A stretch of DNA of 17,480 nucleotides from an uncultured Acidobacteriota bacterium (GCA_937967285.1 CALBSU010000326.1:1-17480), one strand, 5' to 3'. Positions 1 through 14,569 are shown, counted from the stretch's first letter. Numbers and translations are program-made. The notes: generated from the sequence alone by a model not told the origin.

Positions 1-309
1 CACCGGGAGCCGGCGAACCTTCTCCTTGCTCATTATTTTGAGTGCGGTCTTGATTGTCTGATTTTCGGTGACCGAGGTCAGATTTTCAGACATCACTTCG
101 CCGACGGTGATATCGGAAGCGTATCTTCCCTTGATAGTCACCGCCATGGCGATGTCGCGGTCGGTGATCATGGCTACGACCTTGTCCTCTTCATCGACCA
201 CCGGCAGAGCGCCACAGTCGCGCTCCCACATGATCATGGCCGCTGAGGCCAGATTGGTTGACGGATTGCAGGACCTGACATCTTTCGACATAACTTCGCT
301 TACTTTCAT
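1..309 (-). CDS. CBS-domain pair protein (C-terminus beyond window)
   Basis: The gene reads leftward from an ATG at 307-309 and stays open through 103 codons to the window edge, so only the N-terminal part is present. The start is MKVSEVMSKDV, a typical opening of small stand-alone CBS-pair proteins. CBS1 covers about residues 7-62, with the recurring ALPVVDEEDKVVAMITDRDI pattern. CBS2 begins near residue 70 with VGEVMSENLTSV and is cut at residue 103 within KVRRLPV. The start is well supported: GGGGAGGAG lies about 5 nt upstream. CBS pairs bind adenosine nucleotides such as AMP, ATP or S-adenosylmethionine and act as energy sensors, but the ligand and partner here are unknown. The gene is divergent from the CorC-like gene across 180 bp. 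No membrane segment or extra domain is visible in the part seen. Confidence 0.88.
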   Translation of the reverse strand, partial: MKVSEVMSKDVRSCNPSTNLASAAMIMWERDCGALPVVDEEDKVVAMITDRDIAMAVTIKGRYASDITVGEVMSENLTSVTENQTIKTALKIMSKEKVRRLPV

Positions 310-489
310 GTTTCTCCTCCCCTTCAATTGCTTTGTTTGCGGACTGTCCCCGGATTCTGGTGACGCTTTCATCCGGTGGCAGGAAAATCTTGATCGACAC
401 GAAAGGAAATTGCAACCGGCGGAGCGAACGGCATGCGATTGAGATAACGAAACAGGGCCTCGACAGCACGTTCCGGGTGAAGAAACCAT
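310..489. other. Divergent intergenic region between CBS and CorC-type genes
   Basis: This 180-bp spacer must hold the start signals of two divergent genes. I can see the Shine-Dalgarno sequence of the leftward CBS gene (GGGGAGGAG, just right of 309) and a GGGTGAAG-like site before the rightward ATG at 490. I found no convincing -35/-10 pair or sigma-54 element on either strand, so promoter positions remain unassigned. Short reading frames crossing it are shadows. Confidence 0.5.
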
Positions 490-1795
490 ATGAGCGATGA
501 GATCATTCAGATTCTGATTCTTTTTCTGCTGGTCGCGGCCAACGGGGTTTTCTCGATGGCTGAGACGGCGATAGTGGCCGTCAGAAAACCGCTCCTGCGG
601 AATCGAGCCGAGAACGGAGACAAGGGCGCTCAGGCGGCGCTCGATCTGGCGCTCAATCCGAACGAGTTGCTGTCGACCGTGCAGATCGGGATCACGCTGA
701 TCGGGATTCTGGCGGGCGCCATCGGCGGCGTGACGCTGGGAGAGAAGCTGGCGGTCTGGCTGCGCGGGATACCTGGACTGGAGCGGTGGGGAGAGACCCT
801 CGGCATCGGAATCGTGGTGACGCTGATAACCCTTCTTTCGGTCGTCGTCGGCGAGCTGGTGCCGAAGAGGCTGGCGCTTCACGGCTCCGACAGAATAGCG
901 GTCCGGATGGCGCCGCTGATGCGGGCATTGAGTCGCGGCATGGCTCCGATCGTCAGGTTCCTCGATCTGCTGAGCGATCTGCTGATGAGAATGATCGGGA
1001 TCGGCGATTCTGAGGATCTGCCCGTCACGGAGGGCGAACTGCGCGTCATGCTTCGGCAGGGTACGGCCTACGGCGTCTTCAAGGATTCCGAGCGGCAGAT
1101 GATCGAAAACGTCCTCCTGCTGGACGACATGAGCGTGCGGGCGCTGATGACGCCGAGGTCTGAGATAGTCTGGCTGGATGTTTCGCTGAGCATGCCTGAG
1201 ATTCATGCCCGGCTCGATCTGAGCGGTTTCTCGAGGTTTCCGGTGGCTCGCGGAAGTCTCGATGACATGATCGGTTTCGTGAGGGCGCGGGACATTCTCG
1301 CGCTGAGCGCTGCCGATCAGGCGGTCGACGTGGTTTCGCTCATCAGGCGACCGCTCTACCTGCACGAGGACACCTCAGTTCTGGCTGCGCTCGAGCTGTT
1401 CAGGGATTCGCAGGTGCACCTGGCGCTGGTGACGGACGAGCATGGCGGGATCGAGGGGCTGGTCACGCATCACGATCTGCTCGAGGCGATCGCCGGCAAG
1501 CTGCCAATGAGGAGCGGGCGCAGGACGCCGGTTGCCGAGCTGAGGGAGGACGGAGCGCATCTGCTTTCAGGGCTGACCGCCATTCCGAAACTGGGCGATC
1601 TGCTGCCCGGGCTGAAGTTTCCGGCGGATGAAAGGAACGAATATTCGACGCTCGCCGGATTCGTCATGGCGCGGCTCGGGCGGATTCCTCAGGTTGGCGA
1701 TGTCTTCGACTGGAGCGGATACCGGTTCGAGGTGGTCGAGATGGACCGGCTCAGGATCGACAAGGTTCTCATCTCCAGCGCGGACGGGAAGACGG

Positions 1796-1806
<11 letters not shown>
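490..1806 (+). CDS. CNNM/CorC (HlyC) family membrane protein, DUF21-CBS-CBS-CorC_HlyC
   Basis: A 438-residue integral membrane protein of the CNNM/CorC family, associated with Mg2+ or Co2+ efflux and often mislabelled hemolysin. Residues 1-190 form the DUF21/CNNM transmembrane domain, with hydrophobic stretches near 5-28, 62-85 and 105-125. The family signature [10 protein letters not shown] is at 121-130. An acidic linker (ENVLLLDD, 206-213) leads to a CBS pair at about 214-335, including [11 protein letters not shown] and [12 protein letters not shown]. The C-terminal CorC_HlyC domain spans about 348-430 ([22 protein letters not shown]). Length and order are normal for the family. The ATG at 490 has a GGGTGAAG-like ribosome site. 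Its last 11 bp overlap the start of the downstream P-type ATPase, so the two are almost certainly co-transcribed and probably translationally coupled. The exact ion is not readable from sequence. Confidence 0.93.
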
Positions 1807-4567
<2,761 letters not shown>

Positions 4568-4570
4568 CCT

Positions 4571-5080
4571 TTATTCCGGAGAGGGAACTGTCTCGATTTT
4601 GCAATCAGGTTCTGCGTTGTTGATCACCTCTGAAATCATCCGCGCACACGCTTCAATACCGGCCGACACCTCATCGGAAAATCCGCATCCATAGGAGAAG
4701 TCGAGCCCTTCGATGGCGAAGACGATGAGGTTGTCCGGGAGCCTGCCGATCTCCCCGGCCAGTTCTATGGCCGTATGCAGCCCGAGCCCATGTGTCGAGT
4801 GGCTCCGGTCAGGAATGGCGCTTCCGGCCGTCTCGATGCGGATGACCGTGCCGGGAGGGCGTCCGGATGAGACGGCGTCGACGACTATCGCCAGTTGCGC
4901 CCCGTCCCACAGTTCGATCAGCTCGAGAGGATCGCCCGTCTTCTCAACGACTGCCACTGATGTGTGTCCGTTGCGAATCATTCGGGCGACGGCCGGTCCG
5001 GCGCCGTCATCCCTGCGGTCCGGGTTGCCGATCCCGATGACAAGGATTCCGGGTTGCATGGCTGGATTCATTTCAACCAT
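4571..5080 (-). CDS. [NiFe]-hydrogenase maturation endopeptidase (HybD/HyaD/HoxW family)
   Basis: A 169-residue cytoplasmic protease that removes the C-terminal tail of the hydrogenase large subunit after nickel insertion. The family fingerprint is complete: [13 protein letters not shown] at 16-28, VVDAV at 66-70 and STHGLG at 95-100. By comparison with E. coli HybD the nickel-sensing ligands would be Asp25 (or Asp24), Asp68 and His97. The end of the conserved core, [18 protein letters not shown], is also typical. It is the last gene of the hydrogenase operon. Its first possible ATG (5078-5080) overlaps the large-subunit stop by 8 bp; a second ATG at 5069-5071 is equally possible because neither has a strong ribosome site. 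The last ~18 residues are poorly conserved. The adjacent large subunit, which keeps an uncleaved tail, is the obvious substrate. Confidence 0.93.
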   Translation of the reverse strand: MVEMNPAMQPGILVIGIGNPDRRDDGAGPAVARMIRNGHTSVAVVEKTGDPLELIELWDGAQLAIVVDAVSSGRPPGTVIRIETAGSAIPDRSHSTHGLGLHTAIELAGEIGRLPDNLIVFAIEGLDFSYGCGFSDEVSAGIEACARMISEVINNAEPDCKIETVPSPE

Positions 5081-6371
5081 CGTTTTCGCGATCGATGTCG
5101 ATCCTGATGAAATGGGCTGCGCATGAGATACACGGATCGTAACAGCGGATCAGTTGTTCGCAGCCGCCGCGAAGCTGATCGTCCTTCGTCTCCGCATTCA
5201 CTGAAGCGTATCTCCACAAATCGCTCTCGATCATAATCTGGTTCTGAGATGTCGGAGGAACGATATTGGCGTGCACTATCTTTCCATTGCCGTCGATGAC
5301 GTAGGAATGATAAAGGGTTCCTCGCGGCGCTTCGGTGCAGGCCATCCCCTTCGCTGGGCGGGGATCGAACTCAATTGAGGCCCGGGCCGGGGCCTCGTAC
5401 TGCCGGATCAGTCGCAACGCCTCTTCGCAAGCATAAAGAACCTCGAGACTGCGGACGATGATTCCTTTGAATGGATTACGACACACCTGACCGAGCCCGG
5501 CCTCACGTGCCGCTTCGCGTACATCATCGGTCAGTCTGTCGTAATTGAGCGCGTAGCGTGCAAGCGGACCGACCAGATAAGCATTGCGGCCGCGGATCGA
5601 GCTTTGAAGGGCGGTCGAATGCGGGGCCTGAGTTTCATCGATGACCTCCTCGAATCTCTCCGAACTGAAGTCCAGCCCGTTGCTGGAAACGATGCGGCCC
5701 TCGTTCATCGGGTATTCGAGCGAATGCCGGAGCGAGACGAATTCATAGTCGTGCTCGAAATCGGGATAGGGCAGGGTCGCTGTCCATCTGACGGTTTCGA
5801 GCGCGGCGACGCGCGCCCATTCCAGCGGATCGACCAGTTGCTCCAGTTCGTCCTTCCGCGGCACGGTGTAAAATCCTCCGACCCGCACGTTGACGGGATG
5901 TACGCTCCGGCCGCCGAGCAGTTCGATAATCGCATTCCCGATCTTCTTCAGCTTCAGGCCGCGTTCCACGACCTCAGGGTGATCGCGCGCCATGCGGATG
6001 GCATCAGGGTATCCCAGGTAATCCGGGGCGTTGAGCATGTGAATATGCAGGGCGTGGCTCTCGATCCATTCCCCGCAGTAGAGCAGCCTGCGCAGCGCCC
6101 GGAGCTGTCCGCCGACTGAGATACCGAGAGCGTCCTCCATGGCGTGAACGGCGCTCATCTGATATGCAATGGGGCAGATCCCGCAGATACGCGCCGTGAT
6201 ATCGGGGGCCTCCGTCAGGTCGCGACCTTTGAGCAGAGCCTCGAAGAATCGCGGCGGCTCGAAGATCTTCAACTTCACCGCGGTCACTCTGCCGTCCTTC
6301 AGGCTGATCTGGAGAGACCCTTCGCCTTCAACTCTTGCCAGGTTTTTGACTGATATTCGCCTGGTTGTCAT
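5073..6371 (-). CDS. hydA: [NiFe]-hydrogenase large (catalytic) subunit, group 3b type
   Basis: A 432-residue alpha subunit carrying the NiFe(CN)2CO active site. The N-terminal RICGICP motif gives Cys63 and Cys66, and the C-terminal DPCISCAAH motif gives Cys414, Cys417 and His420. Together these four cysteines bind the metal centre. The RVEGEG stretch near the N-terminus is also typical. Length and the neighbouring gamma and beta subunits point to the cytoplasmic NAD(P)-linked group 3b (Pyrococcus HydA/HyhL-like) rather than a membrane-bound uptake enzyme, since no Tat signal is encoded with the small subunit. A 12-residue tail follows His420 and is the expected cleavage product of the protease encoded next. 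The ATG at 6369-6371 overlaps the small-subunit stop (ATGA), with a GA-rich ribosome site. The symbol follows Pyrococcus usage; other systems call it hyhL. Confidence 0.93.
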   Translation of the reverse strand: MTTRRISVKNLARVEGEGSLQISLKDGRVTAVKLKIFEPPRFFEALLKGRDLTEAPDITARICGICPIAYQMSAVHAMEDALGISVGGQLRALRRLLYCGEWIESHALHIHMLNAPDYLGYPDAIRMARDHPEVVERGLKLKKIGNAIIELLGGRSVHPVNVRVGGFYTVPRKDELEQLVDPLEWARVAALETVRWTATLPYPDFEHDYEFVSLRHSLEYPMNEGRIVSSNGLDFSSERFEEVIDETQAPHSTALQSSIRGRNAYLVGPLARYALNYDRLTDDVREAAREAGLGQVCRNPFKGIIVRSLEVLYACEEALRLIRQYEAPARASIEFDPRPAKGMACTEAPRGTLYHSYVIDGNGKIVHANIVPPTSQNQIMIESDLWRYASVNAETKDDQLRGGCEQLIRCYDPCISCAAHFIRIDIDRENDG

Positions 6372-7144
6372 TCTCTCTCGCTCTCCTGCCGGAACTGGTC
6401 AGCCCATGCGTTGAAATTGCGGTAAAGCGGGGAGATCCTTGCTCGGTCGATTCCGGTCGATTCCCACTGCGCCGAGAGAGCGCGAGGATTGGCCGATTCC
6501 ATCGGGCCGAAGCAGCCATAGCAGCCGCGGTCATATGCCGGGCAGAGCGCCCCGCAGCCGGCATGTGTGACAGGCCCCAGGCATGGAACTCCCGCGGACA
6601 CGGTCAGGCAGACCTTTCCTCGCAGCTTGCATTCGACGCAGACGCTGTGCGCCGCAACGTTCGGCTTGCGATCGTTCAGAAAAGCGCTGATCACTTCGAG
6701 CAACTGGTCCTTGTCGACCGGACATCCCCTCAGCTCGAAGTCGACCGGAACGTGAGCCGAGACCGGAGTCGACGTCGCCAGCGTTTCGATATATTTCGGT
6801 TCCGGATATACCGCGCGGATGAACTCGCCGGCATCCGCGAAGTTGCGCAACGCCTGGATCCCCCCGGCGGTGGCGCAGGCGCCGATCGTGACCAGGCGGC
6901 GCGAACTCTTTCTGACCCTCCTGATGCGTTCCTCGTCTTTCGGCGTGCTGATCGAGCCTTCGACCAGCGAGAGGTCGTAGGGGCCGCGCACCACCTCGCT
7001 CGATGCCTCGAGGAAGCGGGCGATCTCGATCTCGCCGGCCAGAGTCAGCAGTTCATCCTCGCAGTTGAGAAGGCTCAACTGGCAACCGTCGCAGGAAGCG
7101 AACTTCCAGACGGCGAGTTTTGGTCTGCGACGTGTTTTTTTCAT
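6368..7144 (-). CDS. hydD: [NiFe]-hydrogenase small (delta) subunit with three Fe-S clusters
   Basis: A 258-residue electron-transfer subunit. The frame is open up to 7852 but only the part from ATG 7142-7144 ([10 protein letters not shown]) is hydrogenase-like, and a GAGGTG ribosome site sits 5 nt before that ATG. The proximal [4Fe-4S] ligands are visible as CDGC (Cys18, Cys21), GACA (Cys90) and RGCP (Cys141). The C-terminal half has [11 protein letters not shown] (Cys169, 172, 179), [11 protein letters not shown] (Cys188, 197), Cys201 and CYGC (Cys208, 211), enough for two further clusters. The IEGSIST-like element VEGSIST (61-67) is typical of group 3. There is no twin-arginine signal peptide, so the enzyme is cytoplasmic. 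The gene starts 2 nt after the gamma-subunit stop and ends in an ATGA overlap with the large subunit. Symbol by Pyrococcus analogy. Confidence 0.93.
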   Translation of the reverse strand: MKKTRRRPKLAVWKFASCDGCQLSLLNCEDELLTLAGEIEIARFLEASSEVVRGPYDLSLVEGSISTPKDEERIRRVRKSSRRLVTIGACATAGGIQALRNFADAGEFIRAVYPEPKYIETLATSTPVSAHVPVDFELRGCPVDKDQLLEVISAFLNDRKPNVAAHSVCVECKLRGKVCLTVSAGVPCLGPVTHAGCGALCPAYDRGCYGCFGPMESANPRALSAQWESTGIDRARISPLYRNFNAWADQFRQESERE

Positions 7145-7146
7145 GC

Positions 7147-7950
7147 TCACACCTCGCGGATGTTGAAGTAATGCGCAACCCTGTCGAAACTGAGAACCGG
7201 ACCGTCTTTGCAGATGAAATGCGGGCCGTACTGGCAATGGCCGCAATGGCCGATCGCGCAGCTCATGTTGCGTTCCATGGATATGAATATCCGGTCGTCG
7301 GACATTCCCATCCGTTGCAGCGCCTGTACCGAGAATCTCATCATGACCTCGGGTCCGCAGATCATCGCCTGACCGTCCTGCCATCCCGATCCGGGAATGA
7401 GGGCGGTTACGACGCCGATGTTTCCGCGCCAGGATGACGGAGCTGTATCCACCGTCACCTCGAACTCCAGATCGAGCCTGCCGCGCCATGATTCGATCTC
7501 GTTTCTGTACATCAGATCGCCGGGTGAGCGTGCACCATAAAGGATCAGGACGCGCCCGTACGCGGCGCGGGATTTCAGAACGCGGTAGATGACCGGCCGC
7601 AAAGGCGCCAGGCCGATTCCGCCGGCGATAATGATCAGATCTTTTCCCGCGGCATCGGGCCAGCCCTGACCGAACGGCCCCCGCAAGCCTACAACATCTC
7701 CGCGTTTGAGCCGTTCGAGTGAGCGCGTCACCCGGCCGACCGCTCTGATCGTGTGGATGTAGCTGCTCCTCTGATCGCTGTCCCCGCTGATCGAGAGCGC
7801 TGACTCTCCGATACCGAACGCATAGATCATGTTGAACTGCCCCGGCCGCCATTCCTTCACCTGCCCGCCATTGCGCGGCTCAAGCTCGAGCGTGAAGGTG
7901 TCCGACAGCTCACGCCGGATCCGAACGATGCGAAATGGCTCAGGTCTCAT
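7147..7950 (-). CDS. hydG: Hydrogenase gamma subunit, FAD/NAD(P)H oxidoreductase with [2Fe-2S] site
   Basis: A 267-residue ferredoxin-NADP reductase-like subunit linking the hydrogenase to NAD(P)H. The FAD-binding barrel is at about 5-100, with ESALSIS (49-55) where the family FAD motif is expected. The NAD(P)-binding part starts at GGIGLAP (110-116) and ends with CGPEVMM (198-204). The C-terminal cysteine cluster Cys231-X4-Cys236-X2-Cys239-X7-Cys247 is the PyrK/HydG-type [2Fe-2S] site. I chose ATG 7948-7950 over the longer frame starting at 8079. It forms an ATGA overlap with the CNB gene, has GGAGA 5-9 nt upstream, and gives [11 protein letters not shown], the normal family start. Whether NADH or NADPH is preferred cannot be read from this sequence. 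Symbol by Pyrococcus analogy. Confidence 0.92.
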   Translation of the reverse strand: MRPEPFRIVRIRRELSDTFTLELEPRNGGQVKEWRPGQFNMIYAFGIGESALSISGDSDQRSSYIHTIRAVGRVTRSLERLKRGDVVGLRGPFGQGWPDAAGKDLIIIAGGIGLAPLRPVIYRVLKSRAAYGRVLILYGARSPGDLMYRNEIESWRGRLDLEFEVTVDTAPSSWRGNIGVVTALIPGSGWQDGQAMICGPEVMMRFSVQALQRMGMSDDRIFISMERNMSCAIGHCGHCQYGPHFICKDGPVLSFDRVAHYFNIREV

Positions 7951-8414
7951 CGGACATCTCCGTAAATGTCCAGTAACTGCAACCGTGTCGCTATCAGCCT
8001 GTCGACGAACACACCTGTTATTCTCTGCAGGAGCCGATAGCCGAAGGCGGGATCTTTTTCGCATTCGTCCCTCAGCCACCTGCCGTCGATGCGGACCGCT
8101 TTAACCTCGTCCAGCGCTTTCGCGTCGAAACGCCATTTGTAAGGCGGAATGAGCCATGACCAGCCGAGGATTCCTTTCGCTCCGATAGTCTGCACTGGCA
8201 TTGCTCCGCGGTCCGGCGTGTAGACCTCAAGGCTCGCTCTGCCCGAGATCAGGATGTAGAAACCGTCTGCTTCCGCGCCTTCACGGCCGATCATTTCACC
8301 CGAACTGAATGTTACAAGTCTGGCCGATTCCGCCATGGCGCTGAGATATGACTCGTTGAGCCCTTCGAGGGCCGGGTTCGATGAAATGGCTGAAATAATT
8401 TCAGGGTCGCTCAT
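7947..8414 (-). CDS. Stand-alone cyclic-nucleotide-binding-domain protein inside the hydrogenase operon
   Basis: A 155-residue protein made of one CNB (CAP_ED-like) beta-roll, about residues 15-115, followed by a C-helix ([26 protein letters not shown]). There is no helix-turn-helix, so it is not a Crp/Fnr transcription factor. Beta-roll landmarks are [11 protein letters not shown] (36-46), [16 protein letters not shown] (50-65) and the hinge region [20 protein letters not shown] (81-100). In CAP the phosphate-binding cassette has Gly-Glu and Arg-Ser. Here the Glu position is Trp or Gly, while an Arg (Arg95) may be kept, so ordinary cAMP binding is doubtful. It is locked into the operon by ATGA overlaps at both ends and has an AGGGGG ribosome site. 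A structural or allosteric role in the hydrogenase is inferred from position only. Confidence 0.85.
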   Translation of the reverse strand: MSDPEIISAISSNPALEGLNESYLSAMAESARLVTFSSGEMIGREGAEADGFYILISGRASLEVYTPDRGAMPVQTIGAKGILGWSWLIPPYKWRFDAKALDEVKAVRIDGRWLRDECEKDPAFGYRLLQRITGVFVDRLIATRLQLLDIYGDVR

Positions 8415-9559
8415 GACTTACCCCCTGTCCGGTGCTCGCGCAGCTTTCGGGCTTCGTCAGTGATGTCGATGCCCACCGGGCACCAGGTTATGCAGCGCCC
8501 GCATCCCACGCAGCCCGATACTCCGAACTGATCGATCCATGTGGCCAGCTTGTGCGAGATCCACTGCCGGTAACGCGAAGCGGTCGACTGCCTGACGCTG
8601 CCGCCGTGAATATAACTGAAGTCCGCCGTGAAGCATGAATCCCACCGCATCCATCGCTCCGCTGTTTCGCCCTTCAGGTCCGTCACGTCCTCGACGGCGG
8701 TGCAGAAGCAGGTCGGACAGACCATCGTGCAGTTGGCGCAACTCAGGCATCGCGAAGCGACTTCATCCCATTGCGGATTCTCCTGGTTTTCATAAAAGAG
8801 ATCCCTGATCCCTGCGGTGTCCAGCCGGCGACCCATCCTTTCCGCCGTCGCCGCAACACGCGTCTCCGCTCGCAATATCACCTCGCGGTCCGCCGGGTTC
8901 AGCGGGAGAGCCTTCGCCAGCTCTTCGCCCGTCGGACTGCCGGTTTCAAAGAGGAAGTAATGGCTATCCCCTTCGATCATCTCGGTCAGCAGGATATCGA
9001 ATCCGAAACTCACTGCCGGTCCGGTCCCCATCGATGCGCAGAAGCAGGTGCCGCCGGCCTCCATGCAATTGACAGCCACGATCAGCAGCTTTTCCCGACG
9101 CGCCTTGTACCTTTCATCGGAATACTTCCCCTTCAGAAAGACCAGATCCTGGATTGCCATGGCGTGGATCTCGCAGGCCCGCACTCCGATCAGCGCGAAT
9201 GACTTCGCATCATCCTCTTCGGTCTCGACTTCGAAGCCATCGGCGGATCGTGTCGCCCGCCAGAGCCGATAACGCGGTTCCGAAATAAATCTCTTCCAGG
9301 AATGAGGCCCGACCGTATAACCGAAGATCGCTTTGTCCTGACGCCGCTCGAGCCTGTAACTGCCCGCCTCCTGAATGTCGGTCCAGCCGACCGGCATCTC
9401 GCTGACTGAATCGAGCCGGTCGTAGACGATCGCGCCATCCCTGACCACCGGGCCGACAATCGTGTATCCCGCGGATTTAATTGCTTTCAGCAGTTCCGGA
9501 AGATGGTCCGACTCCAATCGGAGTCCCGGCCGTTTCTGATTCTGAAATTCTCTGGTCAT
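8411..9559 (-). CDS. hydB: Hydrogenase beta subunit, bis-[4Fe-4S] electron-transfer protein
   Basis: The first gene of the hydrogenase operon, 382 residues from ATG 9557-9559. It resembles Pyrococcus HydB, the sulfhydrogenase beta subunit, along its length, including [18 protein letters not shown], the mid-region cysteines and the C-terminal ferredoxin part. Counted from this ATG, two [4Fe-4S] motifs are [11 protein letters not shown] (Cys271, 274, 277, 281) and [11 protein letters not shown] (Cys350, 353, 356, 360). Further conserved cysteines (CPTCFC, SCF and a TCFC pair near 172-174) may bind another cluster. The frame stays open to a TTG at 9596-9598. That TTG has a GAGGA only 3 nt away, whereas the ATG lacks a clear ribosome site, so the start is uncertain by 13 codons. 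The stop overlaps the CNB gene start (ATGA). Symbol by Pyrococcus analogy. Confidence 0.9.
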   Translation of the reverse strand: MTREFQNQKRPGLRLESDHLPELLKAIKSAGYTIVGPVVRDGAIVYDRLDSVSEMPVGWTDIQEAGSYRLERRQDKAIFGYTVGPHSWKRFISEPRYRLWRATRSADGFEVETEEDDAKSFALIGVRACEIHAMAIQDLVFLKGKYSDERYKARREKLLIVAVNCMEAGGTCFCASMGTGPAVSFGFDILLTEMIEGDSHYFLFETGSPTGEELAKALPLNPADREVILRAETRVAATAERMGRRLDTAGIRDLFYENQENPQWDEVASRCLSCANCTMVCPTCFCTAVEDVTDLKGETAERWMRWDSCFTADFSYIHGGSVRQSTASRYRQWISHKLATWIDQFGVSGCVGCGRCITWCPVGIDITDEARKLREHRTGGKS

Positions 9560-9686
9560 ATCGTCGCGATTTGCCCGAAATTCCTCGCTATGGGGCAATA
9601 TTCCTCAATTTAAGGCGAGACCGGTCGCCATGCGTGGCCCAAATAAACGGCTTCGCGCGGGCGAATGCAAATACACTGATATTTAA

Positions 9687-9702
9687 GGCAACAGTCGTGC
9701 CG
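9687..9702 (-). promoter_or_regulatory. Candidate sigma-54 (-24/-12) promoter of the hydrogenase operon
   Basis: Read leftward the element is CGGCACGACTGTTGCC, against the consensus TGGCACG-N4-TTGC. The GG (9701-9700) and GC (9689-9688) doublets are exactly 10 bp apart, the invariant spacing, and only the first T of the consensus is missing. Transcription would start near 9676, about 78-117 nt before the two possible beta-subunit starts. The location, between the kinase stop and the hydrogenase operon, supports a real promoter. An upstream activator site would fall inside the kinase gene; I did not identify one. Confidence 0.55.
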
Positions 9703-9727
9703 TTGAGCAGGATGGTTTTCGGGGAGT

Positions 9728-12682
<2,955 letters not shown>

Positions 12683-12686
12683 TTCT

Positions 12687-12691
12687 CTCCT
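12687..12691 (-). promoter_or_regulatory. Shine-Dalgarno site deciding the TTG start of the kinase
   Basis: AGGAG, followed by AGAA and then TTG at 12680-12682, read leftward. No ATG or GTG lies near a comparable site, and the TTG start keeps the whole first membrane helix, so TTG initiation is preferred here. Confidence 0.65.
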
Positions 12692-12709
12692 GAGATCGAT
12701 CCCGCCGAT

Positions 12710-14569
12710 TTACCAGCGGAAGGCCAGTCCGCCCCGCACGGTCCTGCGGGTCCTGGCCGCTATCAACTGCAGGTTTCCTTCCTCGACGCCGATGCTCTGA
12801 TCCAGCAGATTGCGGACATCGACGATCGCCTGCCAGCGGACCGGCAGTCCGAAACTCGGCAGATCCTGCGTCACATAAATATTGATATTCGGATCATAGA
12901 CGCTCATCTGACCCGCGAACGGGTCGATGGCGAAGACGACCGCCGACGGCGAAAGCCTGATCACCGTCGAGATCCTGGTTCCCGATTCCTCTGAGAAATC
13001 GAGGTCGAGCTTCCCGGTCGCGACCTGGAAGAAGCCGCCCCTGAAAAGCTCCGCCGGCGAGAGCGTCTCGATCGGACGGCTGTTGAGATGAGTTCCGCGT
13101 CCGAAACTGTAGCCGGCCGAGGCCGAAACGTGATCGCTGATCTGTTTCCTGAACATGACACGGACGCCGCGGGCGGCTCCGTTCATCGCCGTGACGCGGC
13201 TGGCCACCTGCTGAAATGTCGCCTGTGTGATCGGCGACGCTTCGAGCGGCAGCGCCAGCAGCCCGACTCCGTGTCCCGAGATCAGATCGTAGAAGGCCGA
13301 AGCGTCGAGGCTCGTGGTGCCGTCGCCGAAGAGACGGCCGACGCCGGTTTCGAAGCGGCGGCTGCGATCGAGCACCGGGGAGCCGTTGAAGGCGATCTCG
13401 GGCATCGATGTCTCGAAGTTCGCCTGCAGGTTTTCAGTCCTGAAGCTCTCGACCGAGCGAAGCTCTGTGGCGTTGCCCGGAGTGACGGCCGCGTTGATCC
13501 GCGTCCTTCCGGTCGGCGCGTACTGGACCGCGAACCTCGGCAGGATGCTGTCGCGCCGGCTGCTGGCCGAACCCATGAAGCTCGAATAGTCGAAACCGTA
13601 AATGACCAGCAGAGGCTGGATGACCTGCCATGAAGCGATCGTCGAAACCGACAACTGGTTGATCGCCAGACCCTGTCCGCCGTCAGCGTTGAGCGTCCGG
13701 CCGGCGGCATTGATTCCCGAATCGAGCGGATTGGCTCCGCCCGCGTCCGTCCACGGCATCTCGAGCGACGGTTCGCCCTTCCTCATCAGAGTCATCTGAC
13801 CGTATCCGACTGTCGCCGTGACCTGGTGATTGCTGGAAGGCCTGACGGTGGCGATGGCAGAGAGGCGCTGCGGCGCCATGTTCCCCACGCCGCGCTGTCC
13901 GATCACCGCCATCTCGACCGAATCTCCGATCATTCCCGAGAGCGCGAAGCTCGTGCCGAAGAATTGGGGCGCGGGAGCGGGTCCGCTCGAACCGGCGGCC
14001 ACGAACTGCGCCGTCCCGTGAAATGAGTGGATCGGCAGCGTGATCAGGCCCCTCGACTTCTCCTCAGGCGGCGCCGGCAGATCGATCGCGGGTTCCGGCT
14101 CGATCTCGGACTCTTTGAGGTTCATCGCATGGCGCGGAACGCTCCGGGCGATCCATCGATAATCCTTGCTGTCGCCGCGTTTCTGAACCAGAGTGTCGGT
14201 CCGCTTGAGCGCGAAATCGAAATTCATCCTGACCGGACGTTCGAGGCGAACTCGCGTCAGCAGGGAGGAGAATCCTTCGGCGGTCGCCCGCAGACGGTAG
14301 ACGCCCGGCACGACTCCGGCCGAAAACTTTCCGAATGAGTCCGTCCTGACGCTCGTCACCTCCTTGCCGCGAGGCTGCGGCTCGAGCAGCGCGACAAGCG
14401 CGCCCGCCACGGGCACGCCCTTGTCGTCCTTGACGGTTCCGGCGATGAAGGCCAGAGAATTGGATGCCTCCACGATCAACGGACCGTGGATCCTCTCATC
14501 CGTCCCCGGCGCAATGGCGATCAGGCCGATAATGCACCCGGCCATCAGCAGATTGGCTACTTTCTTCAT
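12710..14569 (-). CDS. Outer-membrane beta-barrel protein with N-terminal carboxypeptidase-regulatory-like domain
   Basis: A 619-residue exported protein. MKK and a hydrophobic run to about residue 20 (ending IAIAPG) form a signal peptide. Residues about 40-122 are a carboxypeptidase regulatory-like (Ig-type) domain: [45 protein letters not shown] proline-rich spacer (about 150-175) leads to a region of alternating strands that ends in [10 protein letters not shown], with the terminal aromatic residue expected of an outer-membrane barrel. The C-terminal pattern ([17 protein letters not shown]) is that of TonB-dependent-receptor barrels. However, I see no plug domain between the Ig domain and the barrel, and no TonB box. 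The start at ATG 14567-14569 has AGGTGGAAG upstream. It is the first gene of a two-gene unit with the histidine kinase. The ligand is unknown; a receptor, transporter or signalling role are all possible. Confidence 0.8.
   Translation of the reverse strand: MKKVANLLMAGCIIGLIAIAPGTDERIHGPLIVEASNSLAFIAGTVKDDKGVPVAGALVALLEPQPRGKEVTSVRTDSFGKFSAGVVPGVYRLRATAEGFSSLLTRVRLERPVRMNFDFALKRTDTLVQKRGDSKDYRWIARSVPRHAMNLKESEIEPEPAIDLPAPPEEKSRGLITLPIHSFHGTAQFVAAGSSGPAPAPQFFGTSFALSGMIGDSVEMAVIGQRGVGNMAPQRLSAIATVRPSSNHQVTATVGYGQMTLMRKGEPSLEMPWTDAGGANPLDSGINAAGRTLNADGGQGLAINQLSVSTIASWQVIQPLLVIYGFDYSSFMGSASSRRDSILPRFAVQYAPTGRTRINAAVTPGNATELRSVESFRTENLQANFETSMPEIAFNGSPVLDRSRRFETGVGRLFGDGTTSLDASAFYDLISGHGVGLLALPLEASPITQATFQQVASRVTAMNGAARGVRVMFRKQISDHVSASAGYSFGRGTHLNSRPIETLSPAELFRGGFFQVATGKLDLDFSEESGTRISTVIRLSPSAVVFAIDPFAGQMSVYDPNINIYVTQDLPSFGLPVRWQAIVDVRNLLDQSIGVEEGNLQLIAARTRRTVRGGLAFRW

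Noticed and set aside
7145..7852. N-terminal extension of the hydrogenase small subunit (frame open to 7852)
   Set aside because: The extension lies over the gamma-subunit gene in another frame and shows no hydrogenase similarity. The ATG at 7144 has a strong ribosome site and the correct N-terminus.
7951..8079. 43-residue N-terminal extension of the gamma subunit
   Set aside because: It overlaps the CNB gene, is Arg-rich and non-family-like. The ATGA start at 7950 with GGAGA upstream is better.
7947..8414. Crp/Fnr transcription regulator
   Set aside because: Only the beta-roll and C-helix are present; no helix-turn-helix follows and the protein ends 40 residues after the domain.
14534..14569. 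Lipoprotein signal (MAGC near residue 12) in the barrel protein
   Set aside because: The hydrophobic run continues after the Cys, the preceding core is too short, and Met at -3 is atypical. An ordinary signal peptide cut near residue 20 fits better.
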